Positions 26,946 to 35,065 of a stretch of DNA of 64,000 nucleotides are shown here, in pieces. The notes under the pieces were generated by a model. It was not told the DNA's origin. It saw only the letters and a program-made list of their open reading frames with translations, and ran no database searches. The stretch is from contig CANMCD010000004.1 in the NCBI GenBank assembly GCA_947496185.1, forward strand, positions 124,001 to 188,000. Reading direction: 5' to 3'. The translations under genes and the position numbers were made by a program. Origin of the DNA: an uncultured Tenacibaculum sp. (GTDB lineage Bacteria > Bacteroidota > Bacteroidia > Flavobacteriales > Flavobacteriaceae). The number at the start of each line of letters is the position of its first letter. The stretch's first letter is position 1.

Positions 26946-27022
26946 CTATCAATTTCTTTTTGTTTGCTCATAAAAATAATTAAAACAAGGCTCCCTCTAA
27001 AAGTTGCATTTATTAGTTTAAT

Positions 27023-27370
27023 TCAAGAACTTGTTGTTTTCAAATAAAAAAAGTACCCCAAAACAACGCCAATACCATTTGCTAAAATATCGTACCAATC
27101 AAAGGTTTTAGTAGCTGTAAAAAAGGGATAAAACTCTTCAATTGTCAAAAAACTAAAAACAAAAACGGCTAAAAGTATTAAGAGGTTTCTATGATTTAAA
27201 ACCTTTCCCTTAAATAAGGGAAAGCAAAGTGTATACAATACAAAAGCCCCAACAAAATTAGGCAATGAACCTAATATAATATTTGCTGGATACAATGGAC
27301 GTAAGTAGGTTCCAGAAAGGATTACAACAGTAATCAAAAATACCGTTATAACGGTTAATAATGTTTTCAT
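27023..27370 (-). CDS. VanZ-like membrane protein, copy 2
   Basis: A 115-aa near-duplicate of the protein at 26021, with the same core (EEFYPFFTATKTFDWYD, ILANGIGVVLGYFF) and a shorter N-terminus that begins at KTLLTVITVFLI. It is the first gene after the large hairpin at 27424-27519 that separates it from the precursor genes. It probably acts in the same role as copy 1. Confidence 0.75.
   Translation of the reverse strand: MKTLLTVITVFLITVVILSGTYLRPLYPANIILGSLPNFVGAFVLYTLCFPLFKGKVLNHRNLLILLAVFVFSFLTIEEFYPFFTATKTFDWYDILANGIGVVLGYFFYLKTTSS
27042..27366 (-). repeat. Direct repeat, VanZ-like copy 2
   Basis: About 325 bp, near-identical partner of 26055-26380, same orientation, about 660 bp apart. 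Confidence 0.9.
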
Positions 27371-27423
27371 TTTTTATACACTAATAAAAAGAAATATAGA
27401 TTCATTAACAAAACCCAACAACA

Positions 27424-27519
27424 TTTTTTATTTGAAAGTATATTTTTATGACATGTATTAAAGCAGCGTTAAATACCCAACAACACTTTAACACATGTCA
27501 TAAAAGTTTAAATAAAAAA
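27424..27519 (-). terminator. Large hairpin between precursor and immunity genes
   Basis: An outer 10-bp perfect stem (TTTTTTATTT 27424-27433 with AAATAAAAAA 27510-27519) encloses an inner 12-bp perfect stem (TTTATGACATGT 27445-27456 with ACATGTCATAAA 27493-27504). On the minus strand the structure lies 89 bp after the second precursor stop and ends in T-rich sequence. It could be a leaky terminator or a stabilising 3' structure that lowers expression of the downstream genes. Confidence 0.65.
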
Positions 27520-27607
27520 TCTATCAATTTATAAATTAAAACACCTAAAGTTACTTTTATTACAAATAAAATATTTTTTTTAGATTTTTTATTCATTCGT
27601 TAAATAA

Positions 27608-27778
27608 TTAATAAACTCTAACTCCATGCTGAGCTTCTGCTTCCATTGCAGCCGATATAGCACCTGCCATAGCTCCTAAGTATGAAAAAAAAGCTCTAGT
27701 TATACTGTCTCCTCCAGATATTGAACGTAATTCGTCAGAATTTAATTCTTTTACGTTATGATTCAATTTACTATTCAT
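27608..27778 (-). CDS. Double-glycine bacteriocin-like precursor 2
   Basis: A 56-codon gene. The leader MNSKLNHNVKELNSDEL is followed by RSISGG, the classic ELxxxELxxIxGG pattern. The predicted core of 33 residues begins DSITRAFFSYLGAMAGAISA and ends GVRVY. It contains GAMAG, a GxxxG helix-packing motif typical of two-peptide class IIb bacteriocins. It lies 33 bp after precursor 1. There is no Cys, so no disulfide or lanthionine. The matching C39 exporter is at 23261. Confidence 0.85.
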   Translation of the reverse strand: MNSKLNHNVKELNSDELRSISGGDSITRAFFSYLGAMAGAISAAMEAEAQHGVRVY

Positions 27779-27811
27779 TTTTTTAATTTTTAAACATTAA
27801 TTAATTACAAA

Positions 27812-27991
27812 TCATCTTGCTTGATTATACGCATCTTTAAATGCTGCAACATTACCATCCCAGTCTTCAATAACACCATAAACAAAGCTACCAGCTATTG
27901 CTGAAGCAAACCAACCGATAAACCCTCCATTATTTTCTTTTAATTCACCAGAATTCAGCTCCTGAACTTCAAAATTTTCTAAATTTTTCAT
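27812..27991 (-). CDS. Double-glycine bacteriocin-like precursor 1
   Basis: A 59-codon gene. The leader MKNLENFEVQELNSGEL ends in KENNGG, with the same ELNSxEL core as precursor 2. The predicted core of 36 residues begins FIGWFASAIAGSFVYGVIED and ends DAYNQAR. It is hydrophobic at the front with small residues spaced for helix packing (SxxxG), and has no Cys. A -7 box lies upstream at 28122. Together with precursor 2 it looks like a two-peptide bacteriocin. Confidence 0.85.
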   Translation of the reverse strand: MKNLENFEVQELNSGELKENNGGFIGWFASAIAGSFVYGVIEDWDGNVAAFKDAYNQAR

Positions 27992-28121
27992 ACGATTGAA
28001 ATTTTTAAATTACTATTTCCTTTTTAGAATTGTAATAACATCATGATAAATATAAGTTCTATTATTACCTTCCAATCAAAAACCCTAACTATGTGCACCT
28101 ACTTATACGTTTTTGATATCA

Positions 28122-28129
28122 CAAACATA
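28122..28129 (-). promoter_or_regulatory. Promoter -7 box for the precursor genes
   Basis: The minus strand reads TATGTTTG, an exact TAnnTTTG match. It lies 17 bp after the HTH gene stop and 130 bp before the first precursor ATG. Initiation near 28116 would leave a leader of about 125 nt that contains the GTGCAC dyad at 28094-28099. Confidence 0.55.
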
Positions 28130-28145
28130 CCTCAGTTCACTGCAA

Positions 28146-28454
28146 TTAACTTGCAACGAAACTTTTATTTTGTAAAAAATAACTTCCTCCAAAAATATTA
28201 GTGATTTCATTTCCTGACAATACACTTATAGAAACCGTAACCTTTAAATCAAAATCATCGGTATAACAATAGGTTTTTCTACTCCTACTATACCTAATTT
28301 TAGCACCGTAATCCTTTAATTGATCCAATAACATATGAACTGACCGCTGACTAATCCCCATAAGGCGTGCCAGCTCTTTAGGAGTCCCTGTCTTTTCGTG
28401 CAAAATTAAATTGTGTAATTGTTGTAATCTTTCTAAATTTTTTATGTTCTTCAT
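28146..28454 (-). CDS. HTH regulator of the bacteriocin locus
   Basis: I chose the ATG at 28454 (MKNIKNLERLQQLHNLI); a longer frame starts at 28478. The 102-aa protein has a winged-helix HTH_11/DeoR-like domain at residues 5-60 (TPKELARLMGISQRSVHMLL), then YSRSRKTYCYTDDFDLKV as wing and strand, and a short tail with NIFGGSYFLQN. I recall this type next to double-glycine peptide genes in Flavobacteriaceae. It lies directly upstream of the precursor promoter and is the likely local regulator. Confidence 0.7.
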   Translation of the reverse strand: MKNIKNLERLQQLHNLILHEKTGTPKELARLMGISQRSVHMLLDQLKDYGAKIRYSRSRKTYCYTDDFDLKVTVSISVLSGNEITNIFGGSYFLQNKSFVAS

Positions 28455-28517
28455 AGTTAAACATTTTATACTTATCAAAGTTGGTTAGTAATCTAAATAC
28501 ATCTATTTTTCAATCTT

Positions 28518-28679
28518 ATAGTATTTCTATCTCTAAATTACACATTAGAAAAATGATGATTTTTTGTGTTAGATAAAAAAGAAAAATCAGTCATAGCCTT
28601 AGTTACGGGTTATTTTTATTTTGAAAGGTAACGCAAAAAGGCGCATTTTAATTGAGTAATTTAGAGATCGAAATAGTAT
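28518..28679 (+). mobile_element. 162-bp MITE, copy 1
   Basis: The ends (ATAGTATTTCTATCTCTAAA and the inverted ATACTATTTCGATCTCTAAA) form terminal inverted repeats of about 24 bp. The interior is the same as in the copies at 55358 and 57378, and all three are exactly 162 bp. There is no ORF. The right end touches the stop codon of the HlyD gene. Confidence 0.9.
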
Positions 28680-29851
28680 TATATACTAGTCAGTTTTGTA
28701 CTATTATTTTGTGCAGTAGGGTTCACCCAATCATCTACTTTATCATATAGCAAATCAAACAAAGAACGCTCCGTTAGCTCAAACCTCGCTTGTAAGGTCA
28801 TTCCCTTTTTTAAATACCCTTTAAACCCGTTCTTCAGTTTCAAATAAGGTTGATCAATGGAACAGGTAACCCTAAAAACAGGCATGTCCTTTATTACCTC
28901 TACATCATTTCCTATATCGATTATACTTCCTGTAGCTAACCCCCACTGTTGGTAATTAAAAGCTGATATTTGAAAAGTAGCTTTATCTCCTTTATGTATC
29001 AACCCAATATCCGAAGGCTTCACATAACTGGTAACCACCAAATTTGAAGAAGGAGAAATTTCAGCTACTTCTACACCAGCACTGATAAACGCCCCCTCTT
29101 TAAGACCTTTTACATTGAATATTGTACCATCAACAGGCGCCTTTATTATTGTTAACTGTCTGTTAGTAACTAAATCCTCTTTTATATTCTGCAGCTCCTT
29201 CAATTGATTTTCATACTCAGTCAACTCAGTTATCCAACTATTTTTTTGTTGTTCTCTTGCCTGAACAGAAGCACTCTTTGCCAAATTGTATTGCAACCTA
29301 CTTTCATTAAAATCTACCTCAGCAATTACCCCTTTCTTATAGAGCTTTTCATCTCTGATAAAATCGAGACGCAACTTAACTTCTTTTAATCTTAACTCTT
29401 TTATTCTTTGTCCGTATAAATACAACGCTTCCTTGTATTTTGAAGTAATTAAGGGGCTATTTCTATTCGTACGCTCTAATAATTTTTTTAAGTCATTTAT
29501 GAAATCTTCTACTTCTTTTATCAGCCATGCATTACTCTTTATTTTTTGGTTTATAGCAGTATTATCAACAATCAACAAAGTATCTCCTTTTTGTACCTGT
29601 AAATTATTTCTTAATTTCTGATACCTTACTTCGCCATTTACCATATTACGCAACAAGACCCGTTCTTCTTCGGAACGCAACATTCCTTGCGAGGTATTAT
29701 AAATCGTAACATTAATAAAAGGTAAAACAACCAAACCTCCTATCATGAACAACAATACAAGGGAGTAAATAACACGACTTCTTTTACGGTGTTTACTTCT
29801 ATAAACCTCCACCGTATTTTCAATAATTTCTTTTGGAAAAATATGTTTCAT
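28679..29851 (-). CDS. HlyD-family adaptor of the peptide exporter
   Basis: A 390-aa membrane fusion protein: one N-terminal transmembrane helix (VIYSLVLLFMIGGLVVLPFI, near 25-45), two lipoyl half-motifs (NGEVRYQKLRNNLQVQKGDTL and IKAPVDGTIFNVKGLKEGAF, quoted in parts), a long coiled coil (residues 105-225) and a beta-barrel part (VTSYVKPSDIGLIHKGD). Adaptors of this type link C39 ABC exporters to the outer membrane in Bacteroidota. It is the most upstream gene of the locus. Its TAA stop lies at the junction with a MITE, so its original 3' end may have been altered. Confidence 0.9.
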   Translation of the reverse strand: MKHIFPKEIIENTVEVYRSKHRKRSRVIYSLVLLFMIGGLVVLPFINVTIYNTSQGMLRSEEERVLLRNMVNGEVRYQKLRNNLQVQKGDTLLIVDNTAINQKIKSNAWLIKEVEDFINDLKKLLERTNRNSPLITSKYKEALYLYGQRIKELRLKEVKLRLDFIRDEKLYKKGVIAEVDFNESRLQYNLAKSASVQAREQQKNSWITELTEYENQLKELQNIKEDLVTNRQLTIIKAPVDGTIFNVKGLKEGAFISAGVEVAEISPSSNLVVTSYVKPSDIGLIHKGDKATFQISAFNYQQWGLATGSIIDIGNDVEVIKDMPVFRVTCSIDQPYLKLKNGFKGYLKKGMTLQARFELTERSLFDLLYDKVDDWVNPTAQNNSTKLTSI

Positions 29852-30155
29852 ACACTAATTTTTTTCTTGAAAATCTCCAAGCTCCAATAAACAAAAGAAT
29901 CACAACTAATCGTGATTTTATTTAACATAAATGGAAAGTAATTTTCAAATAATTTTATTATTCGACAAAACTATAATTTTTAAACTTAAATTTCCTCAGA
30001 AAGTAACTCTTTTCCTTACAAACACCTCGTTTTTGAAAAATATTCAAAAATTAACCTTAAAATAATCTTTTTTTGAATATTTGATAACAAAAACAAGGAT
30101 TTTCAAAATTCAATTAAAAAAACTATCTTTGTAGCGATACCAAAAATTGATCATT
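29852..30155. other. Divergent intergenic region
   Basis: 304 bp between divergent hlyD-type and E1 genes. It holds the E1 -7 box at 30124 and otherwise AT-rich sequence with a repeated TTTTTGAATATTTGA-like word near 30030-30085. Confidence 0.5.
30124..30131 (+). promoter_or_regulatory. Promoter -7 box for the E1 gene
   Basis: TATCTTTG matches TAnnTTTG, 24 bp before the chosen ATG at 30156. Confidence 0.6.
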
Positions 30156-32609
30156 ATGACGCAAAACACCGAAGCAGTTAATACTCAAAAACTTTCCTTT
30201 GAAGACTTTAAAAATGAAGTACTAAAAGACTACAAAATAGCTCGTATCAGTAGAGAATGTAGTTTATTAGGTCGTAGGGAAGTTTTGACAGGTAAAGCTA
30301 AATTCGGAATTTTTGGTGGTGGTAAAGAAGTCCCACAATTAGCCATGGCGAAAGCCTTTAAAAATGGTGATTTTCGTTCGGGATATTACCGTGACCAAAC
30401 TTTTATGATGGCTATTGGTGAACTCACCGCGCAACAATTTTTTGCTGGATTATACGCTCACGCTAATATTGAAGCGGATCCTATGTCCGCAGGACGTCAA
30501 ATGGGTGGGCATTTTGCCACGCATTCCATCGATGAAAATGGGCATTGGAAAAACTTAACCGCACAAAAAAACTCATCTTCTGATATTTCGCCAACCGCAG
30601 GACAAATGCCTCGCCTTTTAGGACTTGCACAGGCTTCTAAAATTTATAGAAATGTAACGGAACTAAAAAACCATAACAACTTTTCTAATAAAGGAAACGA
30701 AGTCGCTTGGGGAACCATCGGTAACGCGAGTACTAGTGAAGGATTGTTTTTTGAAACGATTAATGCCGCAGGAGTATTACAGGTACCAATGGTGATGAGT
30801 GTTTGGGATGATGAATATGGAATTTCAGTACACGCAAAACACCAAACAACTAAAGAAAGTATCTCAGAAATATTAAAAGGCTTCCAACGTGATAAAAATC
30901 ATTTAGGCTATGAAATTTTTGTAGTGAATGGATGGGACTATGTAAAACTTATAGACACGTACAACAAAGCTGCTAAAATAGCCAGAGAGGAACACGTACC
31001 TGTGTTAATTCATGTTAAAGAATTAACCCAACCACAAGGGCATTCTACCTCTGGGTCTCATGAGCGATACAAAACCAAAGAGCGCTTACATTGGGAGCAA
31101 GAGTTTGATTGTATTGCTCAAATGCGCCAATGGATACTAGACTTTGAATTACAAGATGATACTGGCGAAATTTTACGCTTTATAGACTCAGAAGAAGTAT
31201 TAATAAATATTGAAAAGGAAGCTAAAAAAGAAGTCAGTAAAGCCAAAAGAGATGCTTGGGCAGCTTTTACGGATGAAATTAAGAAAGAAGCTAGAAAAGC
31301 TGTCGATATACTAGAAACCATTGCTGAAAAAAGTAGCAACGGATCTTTCATAACAAAATTAAAAAATGATTTAATCACCTTAAACGAACCAATCCGTAAA
31401 GATATTTTAGTTGCGACTAGAAAAACCTTACGATATCTTAAAGATGAAGATTTTTCTGAAAAATCTTTATTACAAAACTTTATCAAAGATTTATTGGAGA
31501 CAACGTATGAAAAATATTCTACACACCTAACCAGTGAAACAGAATTTTCTCCTAATAATGTAAACAAAGTCACCCCTAAATATGGAGGAGAAGAAAAATT
31601 GGTAGATGCAAGAATTATTATGCGTGATAATTTTGATGCTTTACTAAAAAAACATCCTGAAATACTCATTTTCGGTGAAGATGCTGGGTATATCGGAGAT
31701 GTAAATCAAGGGCTGGAAGGTTTACAAGAAAAATATGGAGATTTACGTGTTTCGGATACTGGAATTAGAGAAGCAACCATCATAGGACAGGGAATAGGAA
31801 TGGCAATGCGTGGTTTACGCCCTATTGCTGAAATTCAATACCTTGACTACTTGCTATATGCATTACAAATAATGAGTGACGACCTAGCTACATTACGTTA
31901 CCGTACCTATGGCAAACAAAAAGCACCTTTAATTGTAAGAACTAGAGGACACCGCCTAGAAGGAATTTGGCATGCAGGATCTCCTATGGGTGGTATTATA
32001 AACAATGTAAGGGGGATACATGTATTAGTACCTAGAAATATGACCAAAGCTGCTGGTTTTTATAATACATTATTAGAAGGTGACGACCCAGCTTTAGTTA
32101 TTGAATGCTTAAACGGGTATCGTTTAAAAGAAGCTTTACCAACCAATCTAGGAGAATTTAAAACCCCTATTGGTGAAATAGAAACGATTAAAGAAGGAAC
32201 CGATATTACGATCGTATCTTACGGTTCTACACTTCGTATCGTCATGGAAGCCGTAAAAGACCTTGCACAAGTAGGCATCCATGCCGAGGTAATAGATGCA
32301 CAGAGTTTACTCCCGTTTGACACCAACCATGATACGGTTAAGTCATTAGCCAAAACAAACAGATTATTAATCGTTGACGAAGATGTACCTGGGGGTGGAA
32401 CCGCTTATCTACTTCAGGAAATTCTCGAAAAACAAAACGGATACCGCCATCTAGATAGCAAGCCCGCGACACTTACAGCTAAAGAACACAGACCGGCCTA
32501 CGGAACCGATGGCGACTATTTCTCAAAACCATCAACCGAAGATGTATTTGAAGCTGTTTATGAAATCATGCACGAAGCATTTCCTAATAAATTTAAATCA
32601 CTATACTAA
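30156..32609 (+). CDS. 2-oxoacid (branched-chain) dehydrogenase E1, fused alpha-beta
   Basis: An 817-aa thiamine-diphosphate enzyme that decarboxylates branched-chain 2-oxoacids. I used the ATG at 30156; a TTG three codons upstream gives a longer frame. The alpha part (1-400) has GGGKEVPQLAMAKAF, SAGRQMGGHFATHS and the cofactor segment GNASTSEGLFFETINAAGVL. The beta part (about 480-817) has FGEDAGYIGDVNQGLEGLQE, DTGIREATIIGQGIGMAM and VIDAQSLLPFDTN. Fusion of both subunits is usual in Bacteroidota. No E2 or E3 gene is adjacent. Confidence 0.92.
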   Translation: MTQNTEAVNTQKLSFEDFKNEVLKDYKIARISRECSLLGRREVLTGKAKFGIFGGGKEVPQLAMAKAFKNGDFRSGYYRDQTFMMAIGELTAQQFFAGLYAHANIEADPMSAGRQMGGHFATHSIDENGHWKNLTAQKNSSSDISPTAGQMPRLLGLAQASKIYRNVTELKNHNNFSNKGNEVAWGTIGNASTSEGLFFETINAAGVLQVPMVMSVWDDEYGISVHAKHQTTKESISEILKGFQRDKNHLGYEIFVVNGWDYVKLIDTYNKAAKIAREEHVPVLIHVKELTQPQGHSTSGSHERYKTKERLHWEQEFDCIAQMRQWILDFELQDDTGEILRFIDSEEVLINIEKEAKKEVSKAKRDAWAAFTDEIKKEARKAVDILETIAEKSSNGSFITKLKNDLITLNEPIRKDILVATRKTLRYLKDEDFSEKSLLQNFIKDLLETTYEKYSTHLTSETEFSPNNVNKVTPKYGGEEKLVDARIIMRDNFDALLKKHPEILIFGEDAGYIGDVNQGLEGLQEKYGDLRVSDTGIREATIIGQGIGMAMRGLRPIAEIQYLDYLLYALQIMSDDLATLRYRTYGKQKAPLIVRTRGHRLEGIWHAGSPMGGIINNVRGIHVLVPRNMTKAAGFYNTLLEGDDPALVIECLNGYRLKEALPTNLGEFKTPIGEIETIKEGTDITIVSYGSTLRIVMEAVKDLAQVGIHAEVIDAQSLLPFDTNHDTVKSLAKTNRLLIVDEDVPGGGTAYLLQEILEKQNGYRHLDSKPATLTAKEHRPAYGTDGDYFSKPSTEDVFEAVYEIMHEAFPNKFKSLY

Positions 32610-32636
32610 GCCTTTAGTAATTGAAAAATATAACAT

Positions 32637-32678
32637 AAAAGCTAGGTTGTTCATTTAAAAAACAATCTAGCTTTTTTT
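32637..32678. terminator. Bidirectional terminator, E1 gene / DUF2851 gene
   Basis: AAAAGCTAGGTTGTT pairs with AACAATCTAGCTTTT (one G-U pair) and is followed by a T-run on the + strand. Its right arm overlaps the last codons of the convergent DUF2851 gene. Confidence 0.85.
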
Positions 32679-33971
32679 ATTAAACCTAATATACGTTTTA
32701 TCTTTAAGAATACGGATTCCAACACCACAAGATACACAACGCTTTTTACTACAATAGTTTTTTTTGAGCTCCAAAAGCGCCTGTGTTTCAAATGCATTTT
32801 TAGCTTTTACCTTTAACGATAAAAACTTAGAAACAATACTATTCACTTCAGGTTTTATTTCTTTAATTAATAAAAACAATACATCTTCAGTAAAATACCC
32901 GTTATTTTTTGCGTGTACATACTTCATCGGAATGATTGTATTAATTAACAACAAGTCTATAAAAGAACGCGTAAGTTTTTTTGATGTTTTCTTACTTACT
33001 GACATAAACGTATAATGTGTTTTCCAAAAACTTGGTACTTCTACAGCAAATAATTCATAAAAATCATGAAGAGAATTACTTTTATTTATCCTAGAAAATA
33101 AATGGCTATAATCATGAATTAGGGCAATCAACTGAGCTATCCGAATAGTCGGAAAATTTGATGGACGCATCCTAAAAAACTTAAATTGATGTTTAGCAAC
33201 ACCTTGAAGTTTGAATTTATGTTTTAAAAAAGCATATTCTTTTTTTAATGCTAAAAAATAAGGATCCTGTACAGTGTCTTCCTCCAAAAAGCCTGCCTGA
33301 CCAAACAATAACGCAGATAAAAGCGTCTGGTCATGTCGAACTTTCATCAATACTGAATAATCAAATGACCTAGCCAATTTTAAAAAAGCGTCACCATTTA
33401 CATCCAGTCCAAAATTTTTAGCCAACAACCAAAAAAGTACCGCTTCATAATTATTATTCGATTGCTTTAATAATTCTTGAATTAAAACAGCCTTCTTTTC
33501 TAGCCTTTCTATATACAACTTTTCTAACCAGTTATTTAACAAAAAAGAGTCTACATTTCCTATTTGTGTTCCACAAGAAATCCATTCTTTATTCCTTACA
33601 CGTAAGCTTAAATAATTCATAAAAACCTGATGGTGCACATAGTCTTTTAATACTAAAGTTGGAATAGGCTGATTGTTTTTCATATAGATTTCTGCATCAT
33701 GTTCCCAAACAACATGAAGAATAATCGCGTCATAATCTTTATTTGTTTCATGGTGGTGTGCATACCAATCAGAAGATTTTACATGCATCTCTACATTTCC
33801 CACCCAAATCTGATAATCTATTTGAAGCTGTGCATGCAAAAAATCGGGACCAGCATTTGTGTTATATTCACCCGATTTTATAACATAAATATCCTCCCCC
33901 TGAACTGTTTTCATCTGTCTAGTTGAAAAAAGCTTATGATACCACAAGAAGTGTAAAAAGTCTTCTTTCAT
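32667..33971 (-). CDS. DUF2851 family protein
   Basis: A 434-aa soluble protein. The start KEDFLHFLWYHKLFSTRQM, the block YNTNAGPDFLHAQLQI near residue 36 and GNVEMHVKSSDWYAHHH near residue 58 are hallmarks of DUF2851, found almost only in Bacteroidota. The acid/His residues of NAGPDF and EMHVKSSDW resemble a nuclease-like metal site, but no activity is known to me. The C-terminus has a CCS-type cysteine cluster (CSKKRCVSCG). Confidence 0.88.
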   Translation of the reverse strand: MKEDFLHFLWYHKLFSTRQMKTVQGEDIYVIKSGEYNTNAGPDFLHAQLQIDYQIWVGNVEMHVKSSDWYAHHHETNKDYDAIILHVVWEHDAEIYMKNNQPIPTLVLKDYVHHQVFMNYLSLRVRNKEWISCGTQIGNVDSFLLNNWLEKLYIERLEKKAVLIQELLKQSNNNYEAVLFWLLAKNFGLDVNGDAFLKLARSFDYSVLMKVRHDQTLLSALLFGQAGFLEEDTVQDPYFLALKKEYAFLKHKFKLQGVAKHQFKFFRMRPSNFPTIRIAQLIALIHDYSHLFSRINKSNSLHDFYELFAVEVPSFWKTHYTFMSVSKKTSKKLTRSFIDLLLINTIIPMKYVHAKNNGYFTEDVLFLLIKEIKPEVNSIVSKFLSLKVKAKNAFETQALLELKKNYCSKKRCVSCGVGIRILKDKTYIRFNKKS

Positions 33972-34149
33972 TGTAAAAATTATAATTAGTTTGATTAGAG
34001 TGACGGAATTTATGAATTTTTTAAGCCTTTACCAACAATATTGCAGTTTTCACCAACAAAACACCAACAATCCCCTAAAACCACAATCAAATAACAACCA
34101 ACTTCCTGTGTTTTTAAATATTTCTTGACTATATCTTACTTTTCTGCCT

Positions 34150-34157
34150 TATTTTTG
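34150..34157 (+). promoter_or_regulatory. Promoter -7 box for the nitroreductase gene
   Basis: TATTTTTG matches TAnnTTTG, 24 bp before the ATG at 34182. Confidence 0.55.
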
Positions 34158-34181
34158 TTTGACTAAATTTAAAAAATCATT

Positions 34182-34814
34182 ATGAACACGAGTATTGAAA
34201 ACTTAAAATGGCGTTATGCTGTTAAAAAATTTGATAATACCAAGTTTCTGACCAGTGAACAAATTACAACACTAAAAGAAGCCTTCAATCTTACAGCTAC
34301 TTCTTATGGGCTACAACCTATTAAGTTAATTGTTATTAACAATAAAGAAATACAAGAACAACTAGTTGCACATTCTTGGAATCAACAGCAAGTTGCACAA
34401 GCTTCACATGTATTAGTTATTGCTGTTCCCAGTAAACTAACTACAGAAGATGTTGATAGTTATTTCAAATTGGTAAAAGAAATTAGAAATACTCCTGACG
34501 ATATCCTAAACCCTTTTAAGGATATGCTTACTAGTAATATTGAAAGCAAGTCAGAAGATGAACTTTACCAATGGATGAAAAATCAAGCTTATATTGCTCT
34601 TGGAAACCTTATGACAGTTGCTGCTAATGAAAAAATTGACTCTTGTCCTATGGAAGGTTTTATTCCTGAAAAATATGACGAAATATTAGCCCTAGACAAA
34701 CATAATTTAACTTCTGTACTTGTATTACCTGTCGGGTTTAGAGCAGAGGATGACTTTATGAAAGATTTACAAAAAGTAAGAAGAAAGACGGAAGACATCG
34801 TTATTGAATACTAA
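34182..34814 (+). CDS. Nitroreductase-family NAD(P)H-dependent oxidoreductase
   Basis: A 210-aa flavoenzyme. The N-terminal LKWRYAVKKFDNTKFLTSEQ, the FMN-contact segment TATSYGLQPIKLIVI near residue 40, QAYIALGNLMTVAANEKIDS near residue 140 and PMEGFIPEKYDEIL fit the NfsB/YdgI group. It likely reduces quinones or nitro compounds with FMN. It is monocistronic, with its own promoter and terminator. Confidence 0.9.
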   Translation: MNTSIENLKWRYAVKKFDNTKFLTSEQITTLKEAFNLTATSYGLQPIKLIVINNKEIQEQLVAHSWNQQQVAQASHVLVIAVPSKLTTEDVDSYFKLVKEIRNTPDDILNPFKDMLTSNIESKSEDELYQWMKNQAYIALGNLMTVAANEKIDSCPMEGFIPEKYDEILALDKHNLTSVLVLPVGFRAEDDFMKDLQKVRRKTEDIVIEY

Positions 34815-34953
34815 CTAACATAAGTCATCAATTATAAAATATCTACGGCTTGATTATATTATCAAACCTCACAAAAAGACACTAATACACACGTACGGTT
34901 TTAACGTATTATCCTTTGATAGAAGTTACTGTCGTTTAACGAATAACAAAAGC

Positions 34954-34998
34954 AACGTGAGTTTAAACTATTTAAAGTTTAACTCACGTTATTTTTTT
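34954..34998 (+). terminator. Intrinsic terminator before the second symporter gene
   Basis: AACGTGAGTT at 34954-34963 pairs perfectly with AACTCACGTT at 34981-34990. The inner TTAAAC/GTTT part can extend the stem, and a T-tract follows. Confidence 0.85.
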
Positions 34999-35065
34999 GT
35001 TGTACTAATTTCAAATAACAAAAGGTATTAGTACATTCGTAAAGATAATTTGTAATTTTAAAAAA

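Noticed and set aside
27600-28000. Considered whether the double-glycine peptides are modified (lanthipeptide or other RiPP)
   Set aside because: The cores lack Cys, and no lanthionine synthetase, radical SAM or YcaO gene is in the window. Unmodified class II peptides fit better.
31118-31669. 183-codon ORF on the minus strand inside the E1 gene
   Set aside because: It is antisense to a strongly conserved enzyme, with Ser/Phe/Leu-rich composition typical of a reverse-frame shadow.
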